56,136 nucleotides of DNA from Sporichthyaceae bacterium. GTDB lineage: Bacteria; Actinomycetota; Actinomycetes; Sporichthyales; Sporichthyaceae. A program made the translations under genes and the position numbers. Positions 16,306 to 23,737 of this stretch are shown in pieces. Each line of letters starts with the position of its first letter. Within the stretch, counting starts at the first letter, position 1. Where the stretch lies: assembly GCA_036269075.1 (NCBI GenBank), contig DATASX010000028.1:1-56136 (forward strand). The letters run 5' to 3'. Below the pieces are notes generated by a model that was not told where the DNA came from, ran no database searches, and saw nothing but the letters and a program-made list of their open reading frames with translations.

Positions 16306-17544
16306 ATGAGTCGCAACGATCTCGCACAACACCTGCGGCCGGGCGACGTGCTCGTCGCCGCGCAGGTCCTCGGCGAACCGACCGCCCTCCTCGACGCGCT
16401 GTTCGAGCAGGGCCCACTTCCCGAGAGCCTGCGACTGTTCGTCGGCATGAGCCTGACCGACGTGCTGACCCGCTGCCCGGCAGGCATCCGTCCGGTCACC
16501 TCGGTCGGCATGCCTCCCAACGGCGGGCTGATCGCGCGCGGCGACATGGACCTCGTGCCCTGCCACATGTCCGAACTGCCGTGGCTGCTCTCCGCCGGAC
16601 CGCTGTCGACCGACGTCGCGATCGTCGCGGTCAGCCCGCCGGACCCGGACGGCTGGTGCAGCCTCGGCGTTATATCCGACTACGCCGCGCCGGCGGTGGC
16701 CCACGCCCGGGTCGTGCTCGCCGAGATCAACGACCAGGTGCCGGTGGTCGGTGGCGACACCCGCGTGCACCTCGACCGGATCACCGCCTCGATCCGCACG
16801 TCGCGACCCCTGCCCGAGTACCCGAAGGCCGTGCCGTCGGACCTCGAGCGGGCGATCGGGGCCAACATCGCCCCCTACGTTCGCGACGGCAGCTGCATCC
16901 AGGTCGGCATCGGCAAGCTCGGCGAGGCCGTGCTGGCAGCAGTTTCCGACCGCCACGATCTCGGTGTGCACTCCGGCATGATCGGCGACACGTTGCTGGA
17001 GATGATGCGCGAAGGCATCGTCACCAACAAGGCCAAGGAGATCGACCGCGGCGTCTCCGTCGCCGGCGCCGTGCTCGGGTCCGCCCGAGCGGTGGCGTTG
17101 GCGGCCGACGAGCCGAACCTCGTTCTGCGGGAGATCGCCTACACCCACGACCCAGCGCGGATCGCGGAGATCTCGAACTTCGTGTGCGTCAACTCGGCGC
17201 TCGAGGTGGACCTCTTCGGGCAGGTCAACAGTGAAACCGCGGGCGGCCGTTACGTCGGCGCGATCGGCGGTTCGGTCGACTACCTGCGCGCCGCGGTGCG
17301 CGGCCCGGGTGGGCGGTCGATCGTCGCGCTGCCCGCGTCGACGGGCAAGGGCACCAGTCGGATCGTGCCCCGGGTGGAACGAGTCACCGCTCTCGGTGCC
17401 GACGTCGACGTGATCGCCACCGAGCACGGCGTGGCCGAACTGCGGGGGTGTTCGGCCGGCGAGCGGGCCCGCCGCCTGATCGCGGTCGCCGCGCCCGAGG
17501 CCCGCCCGGCATTGCGTCAGGCGGCGGACGAAGCCGGCCTCTGA
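16306..17544 (+). CDS. Acetyl-CoA hydrolase/transferase family protein, atypical active-site loop
   Basis: The 412-residue protein resembles the 4-hydroxybutyrate CoA-transferase/acetyl-CoA hydrolase family. It has the CoA-binding stretch CIQVGIGKLGEAVL (about residue 200), NSALEVDLFGQVNSE (about 300), GGSVDYLRAA and ATEHGVAELRG. The loop that in active members reads roughly G-x-H-(S/T)-E is GVHSGMIGD here, so the expected catalytic Glu position appears to be Gly. Either another residue serves or the enzyme does a different CoA reaction. ATG 16306 is chosen from the homology start; GGAGG lies rather far upstream (about 18 bp). The gene stands alone behind operators 7 and 8. Confidence 0.85.
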   Translation: MSRNDLAQHLRPGDVLVAAQVLGEPTALLDALFEQGPLPESLRLFVGMSLTDVLTRCPAGIRPVTSVGMPPNGGLIARGDMDLVPCHMSELPWLLSAGPLSTDVAIVAVSPPDPDGWCSLGVISDYAAPAVAHARVVLAEINDQVPVVGGDTRVHLDRITASIRTSRPLPEYPKAVPSDLERAIGANIAPYVRDGSCIQVGIGKLGEAVLAAVSDRHDLGVHSGMIGDTLLEMMREGIVTNKAKEIDRGVSVAGAVLGSARAVALAADEPNLVLREIAYTHDPARIAEISNFVCVNSALEVDLFGQVNSETAGGRYVGAIGGSVDYLRAAVRGPGGRSIVALPASTGKGTSRIVPRVERVTALGADVDVIATEHGVAELRGCSAGERARRLIAVAAPEARPALRQAADEAGL

Positions 17545-17557
17545 GCCGAGCGGCTCA
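17542..17557 (+). terminator. Weak hairpin at the stop codon of the CoA-transferase homologue
   Basis: TGAGCCG and CGGCTCA form a 7-bp stem with a 2-nt loop that begins at the stop codon. There is no T-run, so terminator function is uncertain. The rest of the gap to 17726 shows nothing else convincing. Confidence 0.35.
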
Positions 17558-17726
17558 ACCGACTCGGGCCCGGTACAGCGGGTGCCTGCTCAGCGGATGT
17601 GTCGGGAAGCTGACACCGGCAGGGTCGGGCCGGCGACAGCCTCCACCGTCGTGCGGGTGGATGGTTCGGGTGTCGGGGACGCGGTGTCCCGGACCGGAGA
17701 ATTCCACGAGGAAGGTTGTGATCGCG

Positions 17727-17999
17727 ATGCGCAAGGCACTTTCTGCTCTGGCCCTGACCGTCGCCGCGCTGTCGGCGAGCCCTGTCGCTGCAGGCGCGGC
17801 TACCGTCCACACCGCCTCGGTCGCGGCCCCGGCACTCGGCGCGGGGCACGGGCACGGCGGGCACGGGCACGGGCACGGCGGGCACCACCACGCGCCCAAC
17901 TGCAACAACGACCCGAGCTCCGGATACGCAATGGATCCCGACGTCTGCCCGCTGAGCAACAACGGCAATGTCTACGACGGCGACCCGGGCGAGTACTGA
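17727..17999 (+). CDS. Small secreted His/Gly-rich protein
   Basis: The 90-residue protein has a clear signal peptide (MRKALSALALTVAALSASP, cleavage probably after AGAA near residue 25). A metal-binding-like GHGHGGHGHGHGGHHH block spans about residues 40-55. The acidic tail has two Cys (NCNNDPSS and DVCPLS), which could form one disulfide. GAGGAAGG lies about 12 bp before ATG 17727; a GTG at 17718 is an alternative start. The family is not recognised. Extracytoplasmic binding of zinc, nickel or copper is plausible from composition alone. It is followed by two unusual hairpin repeats. Confidence 0.75.
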   Translation: MRKALSALALTVAALSASPVAAGAATVHTASVAAPALGAGHGHGGHGHGHGGHHHAPNCNNDPSSGYAMDPDVCPLSNNGNVYDGDPGEY

Positions 18000-18026
18000 G
18001 CCTCGCGTCGCGCTCCATTCACGACC

Positions 18027-18091
18027 GGGCAGAGTTGCAACCCCTGGGGCGATCTCCGCTTCAAATCGCCACATGCGTTGCAACTCGGCCC
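18027..18091. repeat. Hairpin repeat copy 1 (65 nt)
   Basis: GGGCAGAGTTGCAA pairs with TTGCAACTCGGCCC (13 of 14), and an inner GGCGAT/ATCGCC stem forms a second helix. The element is related, in the same orientation, to copy 2 at 18197-18264. It lies 27 bp after the His-rich gene. Confidence 0.85.
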
Positions 18092-18100
18092 CGTGGTGGC

Positions 18101-18131
18101 GGGCGGGGCGGGCGCGGTGGGGCGGGCGGGG
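18101..18131 (+). other. G-quadruplex-like G-tract
   Basis: Six runs of three or four G (18101-103, 105-108, 110-112, 119-122, 124-126, 128-131), separated by 1-6 nt, satisfy the usual quadruplex pattern. The tract sits inside an almost pure G/C stretch running to about 18170, between the two hairpin repeats. Confidence 0.7.
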
Positions 18132-18196
18132 CGAGGCGGGCGCGGCGGGCGAGGCGCGGCGGGCCCCCAGCTCACCCAGCCCCCATCACCACGCCT

Positions 18197-18264
18197 GGGC
18201 AGAGCTGCAACCGGTGAGGCGATCCCGCCCACCGGAAGTCGCCCCACCTGTTTCAACTCAGCCC
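18197..18264. repeat. Hairpin repeat copy 2 (68 nt)
   Basis: GGGCAGAGCTGCAAC pairs imperfectly with GTTTCAACTCAGCCC (12 of 15), with inner GGCGAT/GTCGCC and CCGGTG/CACCGG pairings. It matches copy 1 in outer arms, inner stem and length. It ends 1 bp before the stop codon of the TetR gene, so it may also act as that gene's transcript end. Confidence 0.85.
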
Positions 18265-18265
18265 G

Positions 18266-18832
18266 TCAGCCGGCGGTGGCGGAGGCGACCTGCATCGCTG
18301 CGACCACGAACCGGGCCAGCCGCTCGTCGGCGTCCGCCTCGGTCAGCCCGTCCAGGGATCGGCGCATGACCGCGAGCGCGCCGCCGACGATGAAAGTCAC
18401 CGTCAGGTCGATGTCCTCGATCACGAAGGCGCCGGCATCGACGGCGCGTTGCAGCGCGGCAGTCGCGTAAGGCCGGATCGCCTCGACGAAAAGCTCGTCA
18501 CCGTGGGCGAGGTTGACGATCAGCGCGCAGAACGCGGGGTCGTCCTGGGCCAGTCGGACGAACCGGCGTAGGGCCCGGACGGCCACCTCGGCCTCATCGC
18601 CCGGCTCGGGATCGGCGACGATCTCGGCAGCCAACGCCTGGACGGCCTCCCGGACCACCGCCGCGACCAGTTCGTCCTTGGAGGCGAAGTGATTCTGGAA
18701 CGAGCCGAGCGCCACCCCGGCCTCCTTGGTGATGTCGAGGATGCGCAACCCGGCAACACCGTCGCGCGCGATCAACCGATGACCGGCGGCCACCAGCCGG
18801 CCTCGGGTGCGCGCTCGTCGCGGATCGGCCAC
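18266..18832 (-). CDS. TetR/AcrR family regulator (beside the DapB-fold gene)
   Basis: The 188-residue regulator has an N-terminal helix-turn-helix, ILDITKEAGVALGSFQNHF then ASKDELVAAV (about residues 30-60), and a helical C-terminal ligand domain ending VVAAMQVASATAG. It starts with GTG. It is divergent from the dehydrogenase at 18902, and the 69-bp gap holds TTTC/GAAA palindromes that are probably its operators. Its recognition helix differs from those of the two TetR paralogs at 27-31 kb, and the cluster operator is absent here, so it probably controls only this gene pair. Confidence 0.9.
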   Translation of the reverse strand: MADPRRARTRGRLVAAGHRLIARDGVAGLRILDITKEAGVALGSFQNHFASKDELVAAVVREAVQALAAEIVADPEPGDEAEVAVRALRRFVRLAQDDPAFCALIVNLAHGDELFVEAIRPYATAALQRAVDAGAFVIEDIDLTVTFIVGGALAVMRRSLDGLTEADADERLARFVVAAMQVASATAG

Positions 18833-18872
18833 CGGGTCATTGTGCCGAACTTGTTGAAACGGTCTTCAGAAT

Positions 18873-18897
18873 TTTCTTGAAAGTAGTTTCAGAAACT
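18873..18897. promoter_or_regulatory. Probable TetR operator, paired TTTC-n-GAAA palindromes
   Basis: TTTCTTGAAA (18873-18882) and the perfect 13-bp AGTTTCAGAAACT (18885-18897) lie side by side immediately before the dehydrogenase start and about 40 bp from the TetR start. They lie in the most AT-rich part of the region. Confidence 0.65.
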
Positions 18898-18901
18898 TGT
18901 A

Positions 18902-19999
18902 ATGTCACCGGCCATGAGAGCTCCGTATCGCGTCGCAATCTGGGGCGTCGGTGACGCCGGATCCATCTGTGCCCGGGAAGCCGTCCGGCTACCGGAACTG
19001 GAGGTGGTCGGCGCGCTGGTCTACTCGCCGGCCAAGGCCGGTCGCGACGTCGGCACGCTGGTGGGCATCGACCCGATCGGCGTGACAGCCACCGCCGACC
19101 GCGCCGAATTCCTCGCGGTGGACTGCGATGTGGTGATCCACACCGCGCTGGACCATCCGGGTGCGGACACCATCAGCGACCTGGTCGAGCTGCTCGAGGC
19201 AGGCAAGAACGTCATCACCTCGCACCCGTACAACAACCTGACCGTCCGCGACCCGGACGTCGGCAAACGGCTGCAGGTCGCCGCCGAAACCGGGGGTGCC
19301 ACCTTCTACGCCGGCGGCGCGAACCCCGACTTCGTCACCCAGCGCCTGGCGATGACGCTGACCGGCTTCTCCAACGACATCCGCCGGATCACGATCGAGG
19401 AGTACTTCGACTGCGTGGCACAGGCCAACCCCGGGATCCTCGAGGTGATCGGCCTGAACGGCGACCCGGCGGCGACCATGGACGAGGCCAGCCCCGCGCT
19501 GTGGTACCAGAAGCAGTACTGGTTCCAGATGATCCAGCAGGTCGCCGACGCGATGGGCGTCGAGCTGTCCCGCATCGAGGCGGCCTCGTTCTCCGCCGCC
19601 GCCCCGGTTCGCCTCGAGTCGCCGATCCTCACGATCGAACCCGGCCGAGTCGGTCGGGTCGCTTACGAATCGACCGGATACGTCGGCGACGAGCCGTTCA
19701 TCGTGATGCGCGTCGGCTGGTACCTGACGCCGATCATGCGGCCGGAGCACGTCACCGCGGACTGTCAGTGGATCTTCTCGATCGAGGGCCGTCCCTCGTC
19801 CCGGACCGTGATGAGCATCGAGCCGACGTTGAGCAGTCTGGACAACATGGCCGGCGAACCAGCGGCCCCCGGCTACGTGGGTTTCGCCGTGTGCCTGATC
19901 CAGGCGATCCCGAACGTCGTGGCCGCACCGGCCGGAATCAAACCCACCGACATCCCGCCGGTGCACTGGCGCCGCGATCTACGACACGGCGCCGGCTGA
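18902..19999 (+). CDS. NAD(P)-binding dehydrogenase, DapB-fold (diaminopentanoate dehydrogenase-like)
   Basis: The 365-residue protein begins with a Rossmann motif VAIWGVGDAGSICAREAV. It has the DapB-type loop VVIHTALDHPGADTI and AGKNVITSHP near residue 100, then a C-terminal domain with FYAGGANPDFVTQRLAM. This matches proteins annotated as dihydrodipicolinate reductase-like or 2,4-diaminopentanoate dehydrogenase-like. ATG 18902 or ATG 18914 could be the start. It is divergently controlled with the TetR at 18266, and induction by its substrate is the simplest model. The substrate is unknown; a role in lysine synthesis is unlikely because the protein is longer than DapB and the context is wrong. 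Confidence 0.78.
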   Translation: MSPAMRAPYRVAIWGVGDAGSICAREAVRLPELEVVGALVYSPAKAGRDVGTLVGIDPIGVTATADRAEFLAVDCDVVIHTALDHPGADTISDLVELLEAGKNVITSHPYNNLTVRDPDVGKRLQVAAETGGATFYAGGANPDFVTQRLAMTLTGFSNDIRRITIEEYFDCVAQANPGILEVIGLNGDPAATMDEASPALWYQKQYWFQMIQQVADAMGVELSRIEAASFSAAAPVRLESPILTIEPGRVGRVAYESTGYVGDEPFIVMRVGWYLTPIMRPEHVTADCQWIFSIEGRPSSRTVMSIEPTLSSLDNMAGEPAAPGYVGFAVCLIQAIPNVVAAPAGIKPTDIPPVHWRRDLRHGAG

Positions 20000-20135
20000 G
20001 CTCCGGGTTCCGGGCGGACCAATCGCGGCCCGCACGATTCGTCCCATTTGCAGGGAACTGCAAGCGTCGTGCGACCGACTTCTCCGGCAGAGGGCAACAG
20101 GCTCGGGCCTGCCCGCGGCGGCGGAGGAGCCGGTA

Positions 20136-20885
20136 ATGGGTCGTGGAAGCCAAGTGGTCCGTGCGCAGTACACCCGCTCCGGTCGAGGGCCGACACGTGC
20201 GGTCCTGGTATGTGCCGCGGCCGGGGCGCTGGTCGTGGCGAGCGCCGCGGTGGCCGACGCCCACGTGACCGTGCACAGCAAGGACGCCAAACCCGGTGGC
20301 ACCGACGCCACCCTGGTGTTCAAGGTGCCCAATGAGCAGGACGATGCCAAGACCGTCAAGGTCGAAATCGACCTGCCCACCGACACCCCGCTGACCGGGG
20401 TCGTCCCGCAGGCACCGGACGGCTGGTCGGCGACCACCACAGCCGACAGCATCGTGTTCAGCGGCGGCACCATCAGCGGCGACGACTCGGTCCAGTTCCC
20501 CGTCAAGGTCGCCGCCCTGCCCAACGTGAACAGCGTCGTGTTCAAGGCCCTGCAGACCTACAGCAACGGCCAGGTCGTCAAGTGGATCGACCAGTCGGCC
20601 GAGGGCGGCCCGGAACCCGACCACCCCGCCCCCACCCTCAACCTGCTCGACCCCGCCACCCTGTCCGCCGACGAGGTCGCGGACGAGAAGGAGGACGCGG
20701 AAAAGGCGGCGGCCAAGGGGAAAGCCGACGCGCCGGACCAAGTGCACGCGGGCACCGGCGGCCAGGCCACCGAGGCTGCGAGTGCAGGCGCCACGACACC
20801 GGTTGCCGCGATGCTCCTGGGTCTGGGCACAGCGGCTGCGGCGGCTGTCCGGCTGAGGCGGCACGGCCTGCACCGGACGCGGTGA
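20136..20885 (+). CDS. YcnI-like DUF1775 extracellular copper-site protein, copy 1
   Basis: The 249-residue protein has a signal peptide that leaves a mature N-terminus near AHVTVHSKDAKPGG, placing the conserved His at the start of the mature domain as in YcnI, where it binds copper. The DUF1775 core includes GWSATTTADSIVFSGG and W in VVKWIDQS, then a charged Ala/Lys spacer and a C-terminal membrane helix with an RLRRH tail. GGAGGAG lies 7 bp before the ATG. A close paralog is at 48.9 kb. It is probably cell-surface anchored and involved in copper handling. No partner copper genes (CopC/CopD type) adjoin it. Confidence 0.9.
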   Translation: MGRGSQVVRAQYTRSGRGPTRAVLVCAAAGALVVASAAVADAHVTVHSKDAKPGGTDATLVFKVPNEQDDAKTVKVEIDLPTDTPLTGVVPQAPDGWSATTTADSIVFSGGTISGDDSVQFPVKVAALPNVNSVVFKALQTYSNGQVVKWIDQSAEGGPEPDHPAPTLNLLDPATLSADEVADEKEDAEKAAAKGKADAPDQVHAGTGGQATEAASAGATTPVAAMLLGLGTAAAAAVRLRRHGLHRTR

Positions 20886-20996
20886 GGAACAGTTCACCGC
20901 ACGGACACACTCGCGCAACAAACCGCACCGCGTCACGACGCATTCTCCCGCCAGGCCGAGGTTCTCACGACTCGGACGGACGGGAGTGAGTTCGCG

Positions 20997-21224
20997 GTGA
21001 TACGGAACAGGATGGTGGCCAGCGCCCTGGTGTTCCCTGCGGTGCTGGGCCTGGGCTCGCTGTACCGGCACGGGAACTGGTCGCTGGGTCCTTCCGCACC
21101 GAGTGAGCGCGACGCCTGCGCCGAGAGCGGGGGCCGCGAGGGCGACCTGTTCCTGATCCACCACTGCGCGCCCAACCCGCTCCACCGGCCGTACGCACCC
21201 AGCCCGAGCTCAATAGGGAACTGA
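20997..21224 (+). CDS. Small hypothetical protein with N-terminal hydrophobic segment
   Basis: The 75-codon reading frame starts with GTG and has one hydrophobic stretch (MVASALVFPAVLGLGSL), then a polar tail with two Cys (DACAESGG and HHCAPNP). A GGGAG lies about 10 bp upstream. Its last 15 bp overlap the 3' end of the convergent TetR gene. The hydrophobic start and paired Cys suggest a small exported protein, but no family is recognised and it may not be expressed. Confidence 0.4.
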   Translation: MIRNRMVASALVFPAVLGLGSLYRHGNWSLGPSAPSERDACAESGGREGDLFLIHHCAPNPLHRPYAPSPSSIGN

Positions 21225-21824
21225 CACATCGTCAGATTTAGCGCCCAACAGTCGCGCCGCCGTCGCTCCGGCGGTCCGGGCCCCCTCGCGGTCCCCGAGC
21301 AACGCGGCGTTGACGATCGCTCCCTCGGCCAGCAGGTGGATCGAGTCGGCGGTCTGCGCGTCCAGCCCGGCCGCGGCGGTCTCGCGGTGCAGCAGGTCGC
21401 GGAAGCGTTCCTTGTGCTCCCGGGCGCAAGCGGCCACCGCTGGTGAGACCGAGCCGAGTTCGGCGAAGACATTCACGAACGCGCAGCCACGGAAACCCGG
21501 TTCGCCGAACCACTCGTGCAACCACTCGAACACCGCGCCGATCCGAGCCGCCACGCCGGCCCGCTCGTCCACCGCCGCCTGCAACGAGGCCATCCACCGC
21601 TGGTCCCGCGCGGTGAGCGCTTCCACCAGCAACTGTTCCTTCGAGCCGAAAAGCCCGTACAACCGCTTGAGGCTGACCCCGGAGGCGTCGCGGACGCTGT
21701 CCATCCCCACCGCCCGCACCCCGTGGTCGTAGAACAGCTTCTCGGCGCCGTCCAGCGCCCGCCCCCGCGCCACAGCCTCCGTCGGAGGCACCCTGCGCCC
21801 CGCCCGCTCGCCTGGAGTTCCCAC
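21210..21824 (-). CDS. TetR/AcrR family regulator (divergent from DUF1348)
   Basis: The 204-residue regulator has the HTH region [27 protein letters not shown] (written here only to locate residues about 39-65) and a C-terminal domain with [10 protein letters not shown] and [13 protein letters not shown], like TetR proteins that control small oxidoreductase or SnoaL-like genes. GTG 21824 is selected; the open frame upstream runs through the neighbouring gene without TetR-like sequence. A perfect 22-bp palindrome lies 13-34 bp upstream of the start and is almost certainly its operator. Confidence 0.88.
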   Translation of the reverse strand: MGTPGERAGRRVPPTEAVARGRALDGAEKLFYDHGVRAVGMDSVRDASGVSLKRLYGLFGSKEQLLVEALTARDQRWMASLQAAVDERAGVAARIGAVFEWLHEWFGEPGFRGCAFVNVFAELGSVSPAVAACAREHKERFRDLLHRETAAAGLDAQTADSIHLLAEGAIVNAALLGDREGARTAGATAARLLGAKSDDVSVPY

Positions 21825-21836
21825 GGCGATAGCGTA

Positions 21837-21858
21837 GGGGAGAACGATCGTTCTCCCC
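21837..21858. promoter_or_regulatory. Perfect 22-bp palindromic TetR operator
   Basis: The core AGAACGATCGTTCT is flanked by GGGG and CCCC, giving a perfect 22-bp palindrome between the divergent TetR and DUF1348 genes. It is unrelated to the 20-bp cluster operator. Confidence 0.85.
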
Positions 21859-21887
21859 CGTTTCCCCGACACCCTCCGGAGTCCGAG

Positions 21888-22361
21888 TTGACCGAGGCCC
21901 CCCGCCCACCGCTGCCCCCGTTCACCCCGGAGACCGCCACCGTGAAGGTGCGCGCGGCGGAGGACGCCTGGAACACCCGCGACCCGCACAAGGTGTCCCT
22001 GGCCTACACGATCGACACCCACTGGCGGAACCGCGTCGAGTTCCTCGACGGCCGCGAGCAGGTCGTCGGGTTCCTGACGCGCAAGTGGCAGACGGAATTG
22101 GACTACCGGCTGATCAAGGAACTGTGGGCGGTGGCCGGCAACCGCATCGCGGTGCGTTTCGCCTACGAGCACCACGACGACGCCGGCACGTGGTTCCGCT
22201 CCTACGGCAACGAGAACTGGGAGTTCGACGAGCACGGACTCATGCGGATTCGACACGCCTCCATCAACACCGCGCCGATCGCGGAGTCCGACCGGCGCTA
22301 CGACTGGCCGCTGGGGCCCCGACCCGCCGACCACCCCGGGCTGAGCCACTTCGGCTTCTGA
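21888..22361 (+). CDS. DUF1348 (NTF2/SnoaL-like) protein
   Basis: The 157-residue protein resembles DUF1348 small cone-fold proteins: [36 protein letters not shown], then [19 protein letters not shown] and WEFDEHGLM. The TTG start follows GGAG with 6-7 bp spacing; no better start is present. It is divergent from the TetR, with the 22-bp palindrome between. NTF2-fold proteins include small isomerases, hydrolases and cyclases, but DUF1348 has no defined reaction. Confidence 0.85.
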   Translation: MTEAPRPPLPPFTPETATVKVRAAEDAWNTRDPHKVSLAYTIDTHWRNRVEFLDGREQVVGFLTRKWQTELDYRLIKELWAVAGNRIAVRFAYEHHDDAGTWFRSYGNENWEFDEHGLMRIRHASINTAPIAESDRRYDWPLGPRPADHPGLSHFGF

Positions 22362-22407
22362 TTCGACGGTGTTCGACACCTGACATCTGTCGCGCGCGCC
22401 CGGTAGC

Positions 22408-23328
22408 TCAGGCCTCGCGCAGCGCTTTCAGCAGGCCGCCCAGGGCCTCGAGTTCGATCCCGTAGTACGACAGCGGCACGTTGAAGTGCGTGACGCCGAC
22501 CGCCGCCAGTTTGCGGGCCCGCTCGATCGCACGCTCGGTGAGCACGTCGATCGACGACGCGGAATTCCAGTCGGCGGTAGCGGTCAGCGAGGCCCGCGCG
22601 CCGACCGTCGCCGGGTCGCGGCCGTAGTCCACGCAGGCCGCCCGGATCGAGTCCAGCGACTCGGCGATCTCGTCGTAATCGGCTGCCTCACGGGCGATCC
22701 AGCCGTCGCCGAGGGTGACCACCCGCCGGGCCGTCGCCTTGCTGCGCGCGTTGCCGCCCCACCACACCGGAACACCGCCCGGGGTGCGGGGGGCGGGCTC
22801 GGAAACCACGTCCTGGAAGCGGATCCACTTACCCTCGTAGGTGGACAGGCCCGGCGACCACAGCTCGCGGCAGGCGCGGATCGTGTCCTCGGTGCGCGCG
22901 GCGCGTTCGGCCGCCGGGATGCCCAACTGGTCGAACTCAGCCGCGTTCCAGCCACCGCCGACCCCGAGCACGAACCGGCCGTCGGAGATGACGTCGAGCG
23001 TCGAGGCCTGTCGGGCCAGCACGGCGAAGTTGTGCGCGGCACCGAGCAGGATCCCGGAGAACATCTTGATCCGGCTCGTCCGCGCCGCGATGGCCGCGAA
23101 CATGACCAGGGTGTCGCAGCGGTCGCTGTGCTGCTCGGTCCGGCTGTGCTCGAAGTTTCCCGAGCCGCCGGGATGGTTCATGTCCGGCGTGTAGAGGAGG
23201 TGCTCGCCGTCCATGACGTCGTCGAAGCCGAGCTGCTCGAGCTGTCCGACGAGGTCCGGCACCGCACGCAACGTCGGCGCGTACCCCGGGACGACACCCG
23301 GCAGCTTGACCCCGAAGGACTGGTCCAT
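22408..23328 (-). CDS. LLM-class F420-dependent-type oxidoreductase 2
   Basis: The 306-residue luciferase-fold protein is of the F420-dependent subgroup, with FGVKLPGVVPGY at the N-terminus, GFDDVMDGEHLL, VLARQASTLDVISDGRFVLGVGGGW (residues about 108-132), and the late GVTHFNVPL strand. ATG 23328 follows GGGAG. It is the last gene of thiolase, DUF35, LLM, with a 13-bp gap after DUF35, so it is under operators 9 and 10. The likely role is a hydride-transfer or mono-oxygenation step on a CoA-linked or free intermediate. Confidence 0.87.
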   Translation of the reverse strand: MDQSFGVKLPGVVPGYAPTLRAVPDLVGQLEQLGFDDVMDGEHLLYTPDMNHPGGSGNFEHSRTEQHSDRCDTLVMFAAIAARTSRIKMFSGILLGAAHNFAVLARQASTLDVISDGRFVLGVGGGWNAAEFDQLGIPAAERAARTEDTIRACRELWSPGLSTYEGKWIRFQDVVSEPAPRTPGGVPVWWGGNARSKATARRVVTLGDGWIAREAADYDEIAESLDSIRAACVDYGRDPATVGARASLTATADWNSASSIDVLTERAIERARKLAAVGVTHFNVPLSYYGIELEALGGLLKALREA

Positions 23329-23341
23329 CAACTCTCCCGAC

Positions 23342-23737
23342 TCAGGCCGTGCGCCAACGCACGGACGGCACGCCGCCGAACTCGCCGAGCTCGGCGACCA
23401 CGCGGTCGCCGACGGCGGGCGGCTTGTCCCCCGGAACGAGTCGGCCGACGACGTAGGGACCGTCGTCGAGCTCGACCATCGCGACCGTGTAAGGGATTTC
23501 TTCCTTCAACGAGGCCTGGAAGGCTCGGTGGTAGACGACGAAGCTCCAGATCGTGCCGGTGGGCGCGACCTCGACCCAGGTGGTCGAGCGGCTGTGGCAA
23601 TCGGGGCAGCCGGACAGCGGCGGCCAGCGCAGCGCCTCGCACGAATTGCAGCGCTGCGCGGTGAAGCGGCCTTCGAGGATGCCTGCGAAGAACGGGCCCG
23701 CGACCGGGTCGTCGACCGGTGAGAGATCCCCACTCAT
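23342..23737 (-). CDS. DUF35 OB-fold acyl-CoA-associated protein with zinc ribbon
   Basis: The 131-residue protein has a rubredoxin-like zinc ribbon CNSC...CPDC (about residues 30-47), followed by an OB-fold with GTIWSFVVYHRAF and DGPYVVGRL. Such proteins bind thiolase-fold partners and present acyl-CoA to them; in steroid degradation ChsH2-type DUF35 domains pair with Ltp2 aldolases. Its ATG overlaps the thiolase stop by 4 bp, which supports a stable two-protein complex. Confidence 0.92.
   Translation of the reverse strand: MSGDLSPVDDPVAGPFFAGILEGRFTAQRCNSCEALRWPPLSGCPDCHSRSTTWVEVAPTGTIWSFVVYHRAFQASLKEEIPYTVAMVELDDGPYVVGRLVPGDKPPAVGDRVVAELGEFGGVPSVRWRTA

Noticed and set aside
18098-18170. 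CRISPR-like or satellite array in the G/C-rich tract
   Set aside because: The units are irregular, with no constant repeat and unique spacers. It is better described as a G-rich tract between two hairpins.
17545-22407. Mobile element or integrative island
   Set aside because: No transposase, integrase, tRNA or flanking direct repeats were seen, so only an operator-free insert is claimed.
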